Assembly: GCA_013202205.1 (NCBI GenBank)
Contig: JABMSB010000032.1
Coordinates: 1 to 44,053 of the forward strand
Length of the DNA: 44,053 nucleotides
DNA from: Candidatus Omnitrophota bacterium
GTDB lineage: Bacteria > Omnitrophota > Gorgyraeia > JABMSB01
Direction of reading: 5' to 3'
This document shows positions 35,036 through 42,360 of the stretch, one piece after another. Position 1 is the stretch's first letter, and the number at the start of each line of letters is the position of its first letter. Under the pieces are notes generated by a model, which did no database searches, was not told the DNA's origin, and saw nothing but the letters and a program-made list of their open reading frames with translations. The translations under genes were made by a program, and so were the position numbers.

Positions 35036-35644
35036 ATGCGTACGAAGACAATAAAGATAGATCCCAAAAATCCGGACCTCGCCTTAATAGCGAAGGCGGC
35101 CAAGATAATAAAAGACGGGGGTTTAGTCGCGTTTCCTACAGAGACCGTGTATGGCCTGGGGGCGAGCTACTTTGACAAGAAAGCGGTGGAGCGAATCTAT
35201 AAGATAAAGAAGCGCCCAAAGAACAAACCGCTCAGCCTTCATGTAGACGACTTTGGGGTTCTCAATGAGCTGAATTGCGACGTTACCCCGCAGGCGGGGC
35301 AGGTTATAAGCCGTTTTTGGCCGGGCCCGCTTACAATTATTCTCAAATCAAAAGATAATCAAAAAGGGGTAGGTTTTCGTATGCCGCGAAATAGGATAGC
35401 CCGCTTGTTGATAAAAAGAAGTGGTGTGCCGATTGTAGCGCCCAGCGCGAACCTCTCCGGTAATAAGCCGCCGCGTAACGCAGGGGATGTCAAGCGCGAT
35501 CTCGACGGAAAAATAGATATGATAATAGACGCAGGTGAGGTAGAGCTTGGCGTTGAGTCGACAGTATTGGATCTAAGCGGCGCCAAATCCAAGATATTGC
35601 GGGAAGGCGCGATAGCTGACGCGGTGCGTCAGTTTTTGAAATAA
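35036..35644 (+). CDS. tsaC: Threonylcarbamoyl-AMP synthase (Sua5/YrdC/YwlC)
   Basis: This makes threonylcarbamoyl-AMP from threonine, bicarbonate and ATP for the t6A37 modification of ANN-decoding tRNAs. Motifs are LVAFPTETVYGLGA, the KIKKRPKNKPLSLHV basic patch, FWPGPLTIIL, VGFRMPRN and PIVAPSANLSGN. The 202-residue length indicates the short TsaC/YrdC form without the Sua5 C-terminal domain. It opens a run of genes (phosphatase, rpiB, glyA) in the same order seen around ywlC-glyA in Bacillus. Confidence 0.94.
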   Translation: MRTKTIKIDPKNPDLALIAKAAKIIKDGGLVAFPTETVYGLGASYFDKKAVERIYKIKKRPKNKPLSLHVDDFGVLNELNCDVTPQAGQVISRFWPGPLTIILKSKDNQKGVGFRMPRNRIARLLIKRSGVPIVAPSANLSGNKPPRNAGDVKRDLDGKIDMIIDAGEVELGVESTVLDLSGAKSKILREGAIADAVRQFLK

Positions 35645-35654
35645 GGGTGTGTAG

Positions 35655-36125
35655 TTGGCTGATACGAAAACCATTCTGATAGTCTGTACAGGTAATAGCT
35701 GCCGGAGTCCGATGGCGGAGGGTTTGTTGAAAAAGGCCCTTCAAGATGCGGGGCGCCTCAATACCGAGGTGATTTCAGCGGGCGTGATCGCCGTTGACGG
35801 GAGCGTGGTATCAGAGCACTCAATCGAGGCGATGAGCGAGATAGGCATAGATATCTCCGGCTATCGCACAAGCGCTTTGACCGCGGACCTGATAAGAAAA
35901 GCAGACATTATCCTGGTTATGGAGAAGATACACCTCTTTAGCGTGACAGATATGGTGCCCGAGGCCAAGGAGAAGACCTTCTTATTAAGAGAGTTTGCTG
36001 CCGATGAAGCTAACCCTGCCGCGGATCCTGCTGTGCCGGACCCGATAGGCAGGCCTCCGGAATATTATAAGCGCTGTCGTGACCTTTTGCAGAAAGCAAC
36101 GGAAGAGATATTTAAAAAGTTATAA
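35655..36125 (+). CDS. Low-molecular-weight phosphatase, YwlE-like
   Basis: This carries the LMW-PTP signature CTGNSCRS (Cys11, Arg17), a Cx5R active site, and a late Asp in DPIGRPPE as general acid. The length is 156 residues. The gene order with tsaC upstream and rpiB/glyA downstream matches the position of ywlE in Bacillus, where the enzyme is a protein-arginine phosphatase with Thr at the loop position that is Ser here (GNTC versus GNSC). Phospho-Arg, phospho-Tyr or another substrate cannot be decided. The start is TTG at 35655. Confidence 0.88.
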   Translation: MADTKTILIVCTGNSCRSPMAEGLLKKALQDAGRLNTEVISAGVIAVDGSVVSEHSIEAMSEIGIDISGYRTSALTADLIRKADIILVMEKIHLFSVTDMVPEAKEKTFLLREFAADEANPAADPAVPDPIGRPPEYYKRCRDLLQKATEEIFKKL

Positions 36126-36158
36126 TCGTATAATACGTTTTTTAAGGAGAAGAAGGAT

Positions 36159-36611
36159 ATGAAGATTGCCATTGGGGCTGATCATGGTGGTTTTGAGCTA
36201 AAGAACAAGCTGGTACAATTTTTAGGAAGTTTGGGCCACGAGGTCTCCGATTTCGGTACAGACAGCAAGGAACCGTGTGACTATCCCTTGATAGGTTATG
36301 AAGTGGCAAAGCGCGTCGCATCAGGCGAATGTGACCGGGGAATACTTATATGCAAGACCTCAATAGGCATGACGATGGTAGCCAATAAATTATCCGGCGT
36401 GCGCGCCGCATCGTGCCGCTCGACGGAAGAGGCACGCTCAAGCCGCGAGCATAATGACAGCAATATCCTGTCATTAGGGAGTCGTTTTGTAGATGAGAAA
36501 GCCGCGGAAGAGATCTTGAAGGTTTGGCTTGTGACAGAGCATGCCGGCGGCAGGCACAAAAGGCGTGTTGATCAAATCTCAGATATAGAAAAAAATGTAA
36601 GGGGAAGATAA
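36159..36611 (+). CDS. rpiB: Ribose 5-phosphate isomerase B
   Basis: RpiB interconverts ribose 5-phosphate and ribulose 5-phosphate. The opening KIAIGADHGGFELKNKL and the SREHNDSNILSLGSR block are characteristic. The loop that holds the catalytic Cys usually reads CGTGIG; here it is CKTSIG (Cys65), keeping the Cys and the last Ile-Gly but replacing two residues, so a related aldose-ketose isomerase is conceivable. The length of 150 residues is normal and an AAGGAG precedes the start. The stop is directly followed by the glyA start. Confidence 0.92.
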   Translation: MKIAIGADHGGFELKNKLVQFLGSLGHEVSDFGTDSKEPCDYPLIGYEVAKRVASGECDRGILICKTSIGMTMVANKLSGVRAASCRSTEEARSSREHNDSNILSLGSRFVDEKAAEEILKVWLVTEHAGGRHKRRVDQISDIEKNVRGR

Positions 36612-37880
36612 ATGGCAAACGGCAAACTAAAAAAGATCGACCCGGAAATATTCGATATCATCTTAAAAGAGACAAGACGCCAGAATGATAAGATAGAATT
36701 GATCGCCAGCGAAAATTTTGCGAGTGAAGCGGTCCTGGAGGCCCAGGGTTCTGTCTTGACCAATAAGTATGCGGAAGGCTATCCGGGAAAGCGCTGGTAC
36801 GGCGGCTGTGAATTTGTAGATATGGCGGAATCTCTGGCTATAGAACGCGCCAAAAAACTTTTCGGCGCGGAACACGCCAACGTCCAACCACATTGCGGTT
36901 CAAGCGCTAATATGGCCGTCTATTATGCCCTACTAAGGAGAGGCGGCAAGATGATGACGATGGACCTCTCCTGCGGTGGCCACCTGACACACGGCCATTC
37001 CAACAACTTTTCAGGGAAATTCTTTAAGGTCATCCCTTATGGGGTGAACAAAAAAGATGAGAGACTCGATTACAACGAGATACGGCACCTTGCTAAACGG
37101 CACAAGCCGAAGTTGATATTGGCCGGTTTTACCGCATATCCGCGCACAATCGATTTTGAGAAATTCCGCGAGATCGCCGATGAGGTTAAGGCCTACATGG
37201 TTGTTGATATGGCCCACTTTGCAGGGCTCGTTGCTGCCGGGGTGCATCCAAACCCTGTGCCTATAGCGGATGTAGTAACTACCACTACACATAAGACCTT
37301 GCGCGGGCCGCGTGCGGGCATGATATTATGCAAGAAACGCCTGGCAAAATTGATAGACACCGCCGTCTTCCCCGGTTTGCAGGGAGGGCCTCTTATGCAT
37401 GTCATCGCGGCTAAAGCGGTAGCCCTGAAGGAGGCATTTAGCCCGGAGTTCAAAACTTACCAGGTCCAGATAGTCAAGAACGCAAGGACCTTGGCAGAGG
37501 CGCTTAAAGGTTTGGGCTACAGAATCGTATCCGGAGGGACCGATACGCATATCGTGCTTGTGGACCTCTCTTCCAAGGGTGTCACGGGCAAAGATGCCGC
37601 TTCCGTAATGGATAGAGTAGGGATAACAGCGAATAAGAACCTCATACCATTCGATACGCAGCCGCCGAGCATAACAAGCGGCGTTAGGTTAGGTACTCCC
37701 GCGGTTACTACACGCGGCATGAAAGAGCCGGAGATGAAAGAGATCGCTTCTTTTGTAGATGAAGCCATTGCAAGCAAAGGCCAAAAGGCAGCGATGGATA
37801 AGGTGGCATCTAAGGTTAAGACGTTCGTCGAAAAATTCCCTATATACGCGGATATCCTTAAAGGCATGGAGGCGAGATGA
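36612..37880 (+). CDS. glyA: Serine hydroxymethyltransferase
   Basis: GlyA converts serine and tetrahydrofolate to glycine and methylene-THF, supplying glycine and one-carbon units for purine synthesis. Motifs include [26 protein letters not shown], the PLP region VVDMAHFAG and the Schiff-base Lys228 in [12 protein letters not shown]. The length of 422 residues is normal. The usual VQPHSGAQAN reads [10 protein letters not shown] here, a modest change near the PLP phosphate. It starts at the base after the rpiB stop and overlaps the next gene by four bases. Confidence 0.97.
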   Translation: MANGKLKKIDPEIFDIILKETRRQNDKIELIASENFASEAVLEAQGSVLTNKYAEGYPGKRWYGGCEFVDMAESLAIERAKKLFGAEHANVQPHCGSSANMAVYYALLRRGGKMMTMDLSCGGHLTHGHSNNFSGKFFKVIPYGVNKKDERLDYNEIRHLAKRHKPKLILAGFTAYPRTIDFEKFREIADEVKAYMVVDMAHFAGLVAAGVHPNPVPIADVVTTTTHKTLRGPRAGMILCKKRLAKLIDTAVFPGLQGGPLMHVIAAKAVALKEAFSPEFKTYQVQIVKNARTLAEALKGLGYRIVSGGTDTHIVLVDLSSKGVTGKDAASVMDRVGITANKNLIPFDTQPPSITSGVRLGTPAVTTRGMKEPEMKEIASFVDEAIASKGQKAAMDKVASKVKTFVEKFPIYADILKGMEAR

Positions 37881-38356
37881 CCACCATTGCAAAGACCGAA
37901 AAAGAGCCTAAGCTCAAGAGGCCCTCGTGGGATGAATATTTTCTCTCGATCGCAGAGCTCGTATCGAAACGTTCCACATGTTTAAGGCGTCATGTGGGCG
38001 CTGTCATCGTAAAGAATAAACGTATACTGGCCACAGGGTATAATGGCGCACCCTCGGACATACGCCATTGTGAAGTTACAGGTTGCCTCAGAGAAGAGAT
38101 GAAGGTGCCGAGCGGAGAACGCCACGAATTGTGCCGCGGGTTGCATGGAGAACAGAATGCCATTGTACAGGCTTCATACCATGGTGTCAGCATAAATGGC
38201 GCAAGCCTTTATTGCACAACCCTGCCGTGTATAATCTGTGCCAAGATGCTTATCAATGCCGGTATTACCGAGATTGTCATAGCAAAGGGGTATCCCGACA
38301 AGATGACCGCTGATTTCTTAAAGGAAGCAGACATAAAGGTAAGGACGGTAAAATGA
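37877..38356 (+). CDS. comEB: dCMP deaminase (ComEB family)
   Basis: This is a zinc-dependent deaminase of 159 residues with TGYNGAP, the catalytic HGE in GLHGEQNA and the zinc-binding PCIIC. It converts dCMP to dUMP for thymidylate synthesis, and the C/H-rich insert between the two (HCEVTGC...HELC) is typical of this group. It overlaps glyA by four bases, fitting a nucleotide and one-carbon metabolism operon, and overlaps nrdR by four. Confidence 0.93.
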   Translation: MTTIAKTEKEPKLKRPSWDEYFLSIAELVSKRSTCLRRHVGAVIVKNKRILATGYNGAPSDIRHCEVTGCLREEMKVPSGERHELCRGLHGEQNAIVQASYHGVSINGASLYCTTLPCIICAKMLINAGITEIVIAKGYPDKMTADFLKEADIKVRTVK

Positions 38357-38802
38357 GGTGTCCTTTTTGCCACAAAGAGGATGATAAGGTAGTCGATTCA
38401 CGAGCCAGCTCTGACGGTATGTCGGTACGCCGCCGCAGGGAGTGCCTTAAATGCGGCAAGCGTTTTACGACGTATGAGTATATAGAGGAGACACCTCTTA
38501 TGGTCATAAAGAAAGACAATGGGCGCGAGCCTTTTGACCGAAAGAAGGTCCTCGCAGGGCTCATAAAAGCGTGCGAGAAGCGTCCTATCCCCGTCGAGAA
38601 ATTGGAGGCGATTGTCGAAAGGGTAGAGAGGGAGCTTCAGCGCAAATTCGAGCAGGAAGTCCATGCCAAGGATATAGGAGAGGCGGTCATGAAGGAGCTT
38701 GAGAAGTTAGACGAAGTCGCCTATGTCCGCTTTGCCTCAGTCTACAGGCAATTTAAAGACATAAACCACTTCATGAAAGAATTAAAAAGACTGCTCTCGT
38801 GA
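38353..38802 (+). CDS. nrdR: Transcriptional repressor NrdR
   Basis: NrdR is a nucleotide-sensing repressor of ribonucleotide reductase genes. The zinc ribbon (CPFC at 3-6, CLKC at 31-34, RRRREC) is followed by the ATP-cone domain ([19 protein letters not shown]...). The 149-residue length is typical. It overlaps comEB by four bases and the next gene by four, so it is co-transcribed with other nucleotide genes. No NrdR boxes were identified in the window. Confidence 0.96.
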   Translation: MRCPFCHKEDDKVVDSRASSDGMSVRRRRECLKCGKRFTTYEYIEETPLMVIKKDNGREPFDRKKVLAGLIKACEKRPIPVEKLEAIVERVERELQRKFEQEVHAKDIGEAVMKELEKLDEVAYVRFASVYRQFKDINHFMKELKRLLS

Positions 38803-39650
38803 AAGAGGCCTCTTATTACGAGAAGACCGGTGCGGTCAAGAAGGTACGCTGCCATCTCTGTCCTAATGAATGCTTGATAGCGGACGGAAAGGCCGGCTCC
38901 TGCCGCGTCAGGATCAATAGAAAAGGCGTGTTGTACTCTGAAATCTACGGCCGCGTCAGTTCCATAGCGCTCGACCCGATAGAGAAGAAACCCCTCTACC
39001 ATTACCATCCGGGGGAGATGATACTCTCACTCGGCACCAAAAGGTGCAACCTCCGCTGCGACTTTTGCCAGAATTGGCAGATATCCCAAAGCGACCCCCC
39101 TTTAAAAAATCTCACTTCAGAAGACGCCGTTTCTAAAGCAAAAGAGGCGGGGTCATTTGCTCTTTGCTATACCTATAATGAGCCTTTTATTTGGTACGAA
39201 TATGTATTGGATACAGCAAGGTTGGCCAAAGAGGAGGGCCTGGACAATGTGTTGGTCACAAACGGCTATATCAATCAAGCGCCCCTGGAGGAAATTCTTC
39301 CCTTTATAGATGCCATGAACATAGATATAAAATCGATGGAAGAGGACTTTTATGAGAAGATCTGCAGGGGAAGATTAAAGCCGGTGCTCGATACAGCGAA
39401 ACGCGCGGCAAGGGAAAGTCACGTCGAGATAACGAACCTAATTATACCTACCTTAAATGACGGGGATCTCCATTTCCAAAAACTCGTTAATTGGGTGGCA
39501 GATAATTTAGGGAGTCATACGCCCCTGCACTTCTCTCGCTATTTCCCTTGCTATAAACGGGAAATACCGTCTACACCGATAGAGACAATGCGCCGTGCCG
39601 AGCAGATCGCCAAAAAGCGCCTCAAAAACGTCTACCTGGGGAATGTATAG
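38799..39650 (+). CDS. AmrS-like radical SAM protein (AmmeMemoRadiSam system / PFL-activase-like)
   Basis: The 283-residue protein has an N-terminal Cys-rich stretch ([19 protein letters not shown]), radical SAM cysteines Cys83/Cys87/Cys90 in [15 protein letters not shown] and [12 protein letters not shown]. This layout is that of the AmmeMemoRadiSam radical SAM protein, related to pyruvate-formate-lyase activases. Its companions AMMECR1 and Memo are not in the window. Translation starts at GTG 38799, overlapping nrdR by four bases (GTGA). It ends 7 bases from the convergent next gene, with no obvious terminator between. The reaction is unknown. Confidence 0.88.
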   Translation: MKEASYYEKTGAVKKVRCHLCPNECLIADGKAGSCRVRINRKGVLYSEIYGRVSSIALDPIEKKPLYHYHPGEMILSLGTKRCNLRCDFCQNWQISQSDPPLKNLTSEDAVSKAKEAGSFALCYTYNEPFIWYEYVLDTARLAKEEGLDNVLVTNGYINQAPLEEILPFIDAMNIDIKSMEEDFYEKICRGRLKPVLDTAKRAARESHVEITNLIIPTLNDGDLHFQKLVNWVADNLGSHTPLHFSRYFPCYKREIPSTPIETMRRAEQIAKKRLKNVYLGNV

Positions 39651-39657
39651 ATCCGTA

Positions 39658-41121
39658 TTATTTTGATAGGCCGAAGAGGTCTACTTTTAATTCGGTCTTC
39701 TCGGATATTTTCTTAAACCACGTATCGAGAAGTTCGGCCTCTTTTCTCTGAAGGACCTTACCTTTATATTCGTCCATGTATTTTAAGAATTCATCATTAT
39801 CTATAGGTATCAATTTAGCCACTTTTAATATCGCGAATCCACCCGATATCGGCAAAAGAGCACTTACGTCACCCTCTTTAAGCCCAAACGCTGCATCGGC
39901 AAAACCCTCCGAAGCGCCTATGCCGGGGATATATCCAAAACGGGTAATCTCTGCGGTAGTCTCCGTTTTAAGGCCGAGCCCTTTAGCCGCCTCCTCGAAT
40001 GATACCCCTTCGGTCGCAATCAGCTCTTTTATCTTCGTGAGATCTTCCGCCATCTTCAGGCGTGCCAACTCTTTTGCCTTCTCATTCAACAAATCTTCTT
40101 TTACATTCTCTTTGACCGCTTCAAAGGCCTCTATATGAGAATCCTTCTTCTCCTTGACGGTGATCGCATAGTAGAACTTTTGTTCTTCCATATATACAAG
40201 CTCTTTGTGTGCTGATTCCACCTTAAGCTTTGGCACTATACTCGATATCTCATGAGAAAATCCAATACCGGGTATAAGTCCCTTAAGGTCGAAGAGAGGC
40301 GTCTCCTCTAACTTGAGCGAATTCTTCTCCGATATCTTCTCAAGCTTCAAACCGCGGAATAACCCGTCGGCTACTATCCCCAGCGTATCGTAATCCTCCT
40401 CGCCTATCTTTATATAGCCGAGCGCATACTGGACGGGGATTCTATAATTCTCAAGGTTCTCTTTGTAAAACGGGAGGAGCTCACTCTCTGAGACAGTCAC
40501 TCGATCTAAAAAGGTGTCCGACCCAGTTATCACATATGTCACGACCGTCTTCTCATTCTCTTTCTTGTATAGCTCTCTTATCTCATCCTCGGATACGCTT
40601 AAATCCCCCAAGACGCTTTTTTTAAGTTTTTCGATCTTCAAATTGTCCCGCGTCTCCTCTTCGTATTGACGGGGTTCAACACGCAGGTTATATTGCAGGA
40701 TATGTTCATAAAGTTTTGTGTCGAAGGCCTTCCCGCGCGTGAAGAACGGGAATGTCTGTATGAAGCGGATAACCTCCTCATCACTTACCTTAATCGATTT
40801 CCGTTTTGCTTCCTCCAGGATTACAAGCCGGTCCCATCCCAACTTATTTATGACGCCGCTCTCGAGGAACTTTTTTAGCTCATCGGGGTTATTGCCGTAC
40901 CTGAAGAAGAGGTTGTGGTATACAATCTTGGCGCTCTCACCAAGTTCCTGTAATTTGATCTTGCGGCCGTCTATCTTGCCGACAACAGATGGTACGCCGG
41001 ACTTCCTGTCACGTACGGCAGAACCCGCACCCCAGAGTATGAAGGCAGGCACAATTATTATGAGAAGTGCCCACATTATTCGTTTTACATTCTTTTTCTT
41101 CCGCAGATATTTCAGTGGCAT
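39658..41121 (-). CDS. PpiD/SurA-like membrane-anchored periplasmic chaperone (peptidyl-prolyl isomerase family)
   Basis: The protein starts with basic residues then one membrane helix (RIMWALLIIIVPAFILWGAG, about residues 15-34), so the remainder faces the periplasm. A SurA_N-like region follows (DGRKIKLQELGE... VSDEEVIRFIQTFP), then long charged stretches and a C-terminal PPIase-like segment (FADAAFGLKEGDVSALLPISGGFAILKVAKL). Start: ATG at 41121 is preceded by a textbook GGAGGAG; an upstream ATG would add 13 residues. It likely aids folding of exported or outer-membrane proteins, indicating a diderm envelope. Whether the isomerase site is active is unclear. It is the only gene on the - strand. 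Confidence 0.86.
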   Translation of the reverse strand: MPLKYLRKKKNVKRIMWALLIIIVPAFILWGAGSAVRDRKSGVPSVVGKIDGRKIKLQELGESAKIVYHNLFFRYGNNPDELKKFLESGVINKLGWDRLVILEEAKRKSIKVSDEEVIRFIQTFPFFTRGKAFDTKLYEHILQYNLRVEPRQYEEETRDNLKIEKLKKSVLGDLSVSEDEIRELYKKENEKTVVTYVITGSDTFLDRVTVSESELLPFYKENLENYRIPVQYALGYIKIGEEDYDTLGIVADGLFRGLKLEKISEKNSLKLEETPLFDLKGLIPGIGFSHEISSIVPKLKVESAHKELVYMEEQKFYYAITVKEKKDSHIEAFEAVKENVKEDLLNEKAKELARLKMAEDLTKIKELIATEGVSFEEAAKGLGLKTETTAEITRFGYIPGIGASEGFADAAFGLKEGDVSALLPISGGFAILKVAKLIPIDNDEFLKYMDEYKGKVLQRKEAELLDTWFKKISEKTELKVDLFGLSK

Positions 41122-41186
41122 AACATCTCCTCCTTTAGATAATGCGACCATTATAATCATATCTCACTCCCTTTACAAGCAAAATC

Positions 41187-41360
41187 TTATCCACACCCCA
41201 AGACGTTTCTCAACTCAATCGGAGATCTGCCCCAAACTCAATCGGAGAAGTGCCCCTCGACCATGTGATCAAAATGGCGTTTTAGGCTAGGGGGCAGATC
41301 TCCGATTGAAAACAGGGCAGATCTCCGATTGGAAACAGAAACGTCTTGTCTTGTGGATAA
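41187..41360. repeat. 174-bp inverted-repeat element (MITE/IS-end-like) with internal direct repeats and two DnaA-box-like ends
   Basis: Two 70-base arms (41187-41256 and 41291-41360) are inverted copies aligning without gaps, 55 of 70 bases identical by my count. Each arm holds, from the outside, TTATCCACA, AAGACGTTTCT, and two copies of CAATCGGAGATCTGCCC spaced 23 bases apart (starts 41216 and 41239; mirrored at 41291 and 41315). A 34-base spacer separates the arms. The conserved blocks are separated by diverged linkers. This resembles multi-repeat ends of an IS21-like element or a MITE. The outer 9-mers equal the E. coli DnaA-box consensus. It fills the region between the ppiD-like and PilZ genes; no transposase is present. 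Confidence 0.75.
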
Positions 41361-41417
41361 CTTTGGAGTAGAAGAAAAGCGCATTTATTAGGGTATAAAA
41401 AAGGTAGATTATGCATA

Positions 41418-41445
41418 TTGATTTTTCTCTAAGATGTGATATAAT
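41418..41445 (+). promoter_or_regulatory. Sigma-70-type promoter upstream of the PilZ gene
   Basis: TTGATT (41418-41423) and TATAAT (41440-41445) are separated by 16 bases, with an extended -10 (TGA just before TATAAT). It shares the string ATGTGATATAAT and an upstream AAAAAAGGTAG with the promoter at 42005. A leader of about 75 bases with a G-rich stretch precedes the PilZ start. Confidence 0.65.
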
Positions 41446-41528
41446 TTGTGTGCAAAAGGTAAATTTGTGAAAAGATACTTATTTCGTTAAAAATTGGGGC
41501 GGGATAGGTCTAGCCGGAGGGGACCGCG

Positions 41529-41876
41529 ATGGACAATTTCTATGCTGAAAAACGCACTCACAAGAGATTAGAATTTGCTAACTCATTGCAATACATAAAG
41601 TTAGATGCAAATACTCGAGAACGGGTTGAGGCCATGATAAAGGATATATCGCGCGAAGGCATATCCTTCTTTACTAATGAGTTCATCTCCCTGGCTACTC
41701 GTCTTGTCCTTACAATAAGGCTGCCTCGCTATCCAAGGCCGATAAAGGTCATCTCTAAGGTGATATGGATCAGGAAGGACTCCAAGACGGATAGGTTTGA
41801 GCTGGGTAATCAATTTGTGGAGATGATTAAGGAAGACCAGAAGCTATTTGAGCAGTATTTAGGCGAGGCTGTATAG
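41529..41876 (+). CDS. PilZ domain protein (c-di-GMP receptor candidate)
   Basis: This small 115-residue protein has the two PilZ c-di-GMP-binding signatures: RTHKR (R9-x3-R13) and DISREG (D39-x-S-x2-G44). The rest is the PilZ beta-barrel, with RPIKVISKVIWIRKD and ELGNQFVEMIKED near the end. A GGAGGGG (41516-41522) lies 6 bases before the ATG. It is a single-domain protein and so probably acts by binding a partner when c-di-GMP rises, for example to adjust motility or polysaccharide export. It has its own strong promoter and a probable terminator downstream. Confidence 0.88.
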   Translation: MDNFYAEKRTHKRLEFANSLQYIKLDANTRERVEAMIKDISREGISFFTNEFISLATRLVLTIRLPRYPRPIKVISKVIWIRKDSKTDRFELGNQFVEMIKEDQKLFEQYLGEAV

Positions 41877-41910
41877 GAAAATCTACAATAGATGTATGTT
41901 TTTAAGTTGC

Positions 41911-41945
41911 CCGCAGGGAACCAATCTTGCGGATATTTTTTCTCT
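41911..41945 (+). terminator. Possible Rho-independent terminator after the PilZ gene
   Basis: CCGCAG (41911-41916) can pair with TTGCGG (41927-41932) around a 10-base loop and is followed by an AT-rich stretch with a T run (ATATTTTTTCT). The stem is short (five pairs plus a G-U), so efficiency is uncertain. Confidence 0.45.
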
Positions 41946-42004
41946 TCTCTCAAGATAGCGATAAGATAGAAAAAGGGCTGCGGTTAAGGGTTAAAAAAGG
42001 TAGC

Positions 42005-42032
42005 TTGACTTTCTGTTATTATGTGATATAAT
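42005..42032 (+). promoter_or_regulatory. Strong sigma-70-type promoter before the tandem leader units
   Basis: TTGACT (42005-42010) and TATAAT (42027-42032) with a 16-base spacer and an extended -10 (TGA next to TATAAT). The -10 context ATGTGATATAAT and an upstream AAAAAAGGTAG repeat those of the 41418 promoter. Transcription would begin near 42039 and run through two leader hairpins before the exported-protein gene at 42361. Confidence 0.75.
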
Positions 42033-42066
42033 GTAAGTGGGGAATTTAACAAGCGGGGATCGGAAA

Positions 42067-42129
42067 ATGACTAACCAAAGTCAAATTTTTTTGGTATTTT
42101 ATGTAACCTATTTAAAAACATTATGTTAA
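42067..42129 (+). CDS. Possible 20-residue hydrophobic leader peptide
   Basis: An ATG at 42067 preceded by GCGGGGA opens a 20-codon frame ending at TAA 42127-42129 (MTNQSQIFLV then FYVTYLKTLC). It lies right after the strong promoter and before the first terminator hairpin, the position of an attenuation leader peptide or a type I toxin-like peptide. Short frames like this can occur by chance, so this is a weak call. Confidence 0.3.
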   Translation: MTNQSQIFLVFYVTYLKTLC

Positions 42130-42139
42130 GTTATATATA

Positions 42140-42165
42140 GACAGCCTAATAGGGTTGTCTTTTTT
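42140..42165 (+). terminator. Leader terminator hairpin 1
   Basis: GACAGCC (42140-42146) pairs with GGGTTGTC (42152-42159), including one G-U, around a short loop, and is followed by six T. The near-identical hairpin at 42274 makes a tandem arrangement. It lies between the strong promoter and the downstream gene, so it could act as a conditional terminator. Confidence 0.7.
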
Positions 42166-42191
42166 ATTTACATTCTTAGCGGGGGCCGGGA

Positions 42192-42311
42192 ATGAATCTA
42201 TATGGGCGTACTATAAATCGAATTTTTTTACCGCATTATTTAATCCTTTTACTAAGCTTTAGTCAAGGAGTGAGGGACAGCCTTAATATGGGTTGTCCTT
42301 TTTGTATATAA
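42192..42311 (+). CDS. Possible 39-residue hydrophobic peptide in leader unit 2
   Basis: ATG 42192 follows the G-rich GCGGGGGCCGGG and opens a 39-codon frame to TAA 42309-42311. The start (MNLYGRTINRIFLPHYLILL) is hydrophobic and loosely like the peptide of unit 1 (shared IFL...Y), partly because both contain a long T run. The frame crosses the second terminator hairpin, which argues against it being an independent gene. Very tentative. Confidence 0.2.
   Translation: MNLYGRTINRIFLPHYLILLLSFSQGVRDSLNMGCPFCI
42274..42303 (+). terminator. Leader terminator hairpin 2
   Basis: GGGACAGCC (42274-42282) pairs with GGGTTGTCC (42290-42298) around a TTAATAT loop and is followed by five T (42299-42303). 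The stem is nearly the same sequence as hairpin 1, about 135 bases upstream. It ends 57 bases before the start of the exported-protein gene. Confidence 0.7.
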
Positions 42312-42360
42312 GCATAATGATATTGTTTAACTGCTAATTCTAAAAAAGGAGATAGGTTCT

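Noticed and set aside
40666-41290. Plus-strand open frames opposite the PpiD/SurA-like gene
   Set aside because: They lie antisense to a gene with a clear signal anchor, family motifs and a strong ribosome binding site, and their translations show no recognisable motif.
41187-41360. Chromosomal replication origin, because of two perfect TTATCCACA sites
   Set aside because: The two sites are the outer ends of an inverted repeat, so they are not independent evidence. There is no dnaA, dnaN or gidA gene nearby and no cluster of further boxes was noticed. Kept only as an alternative in the findings.
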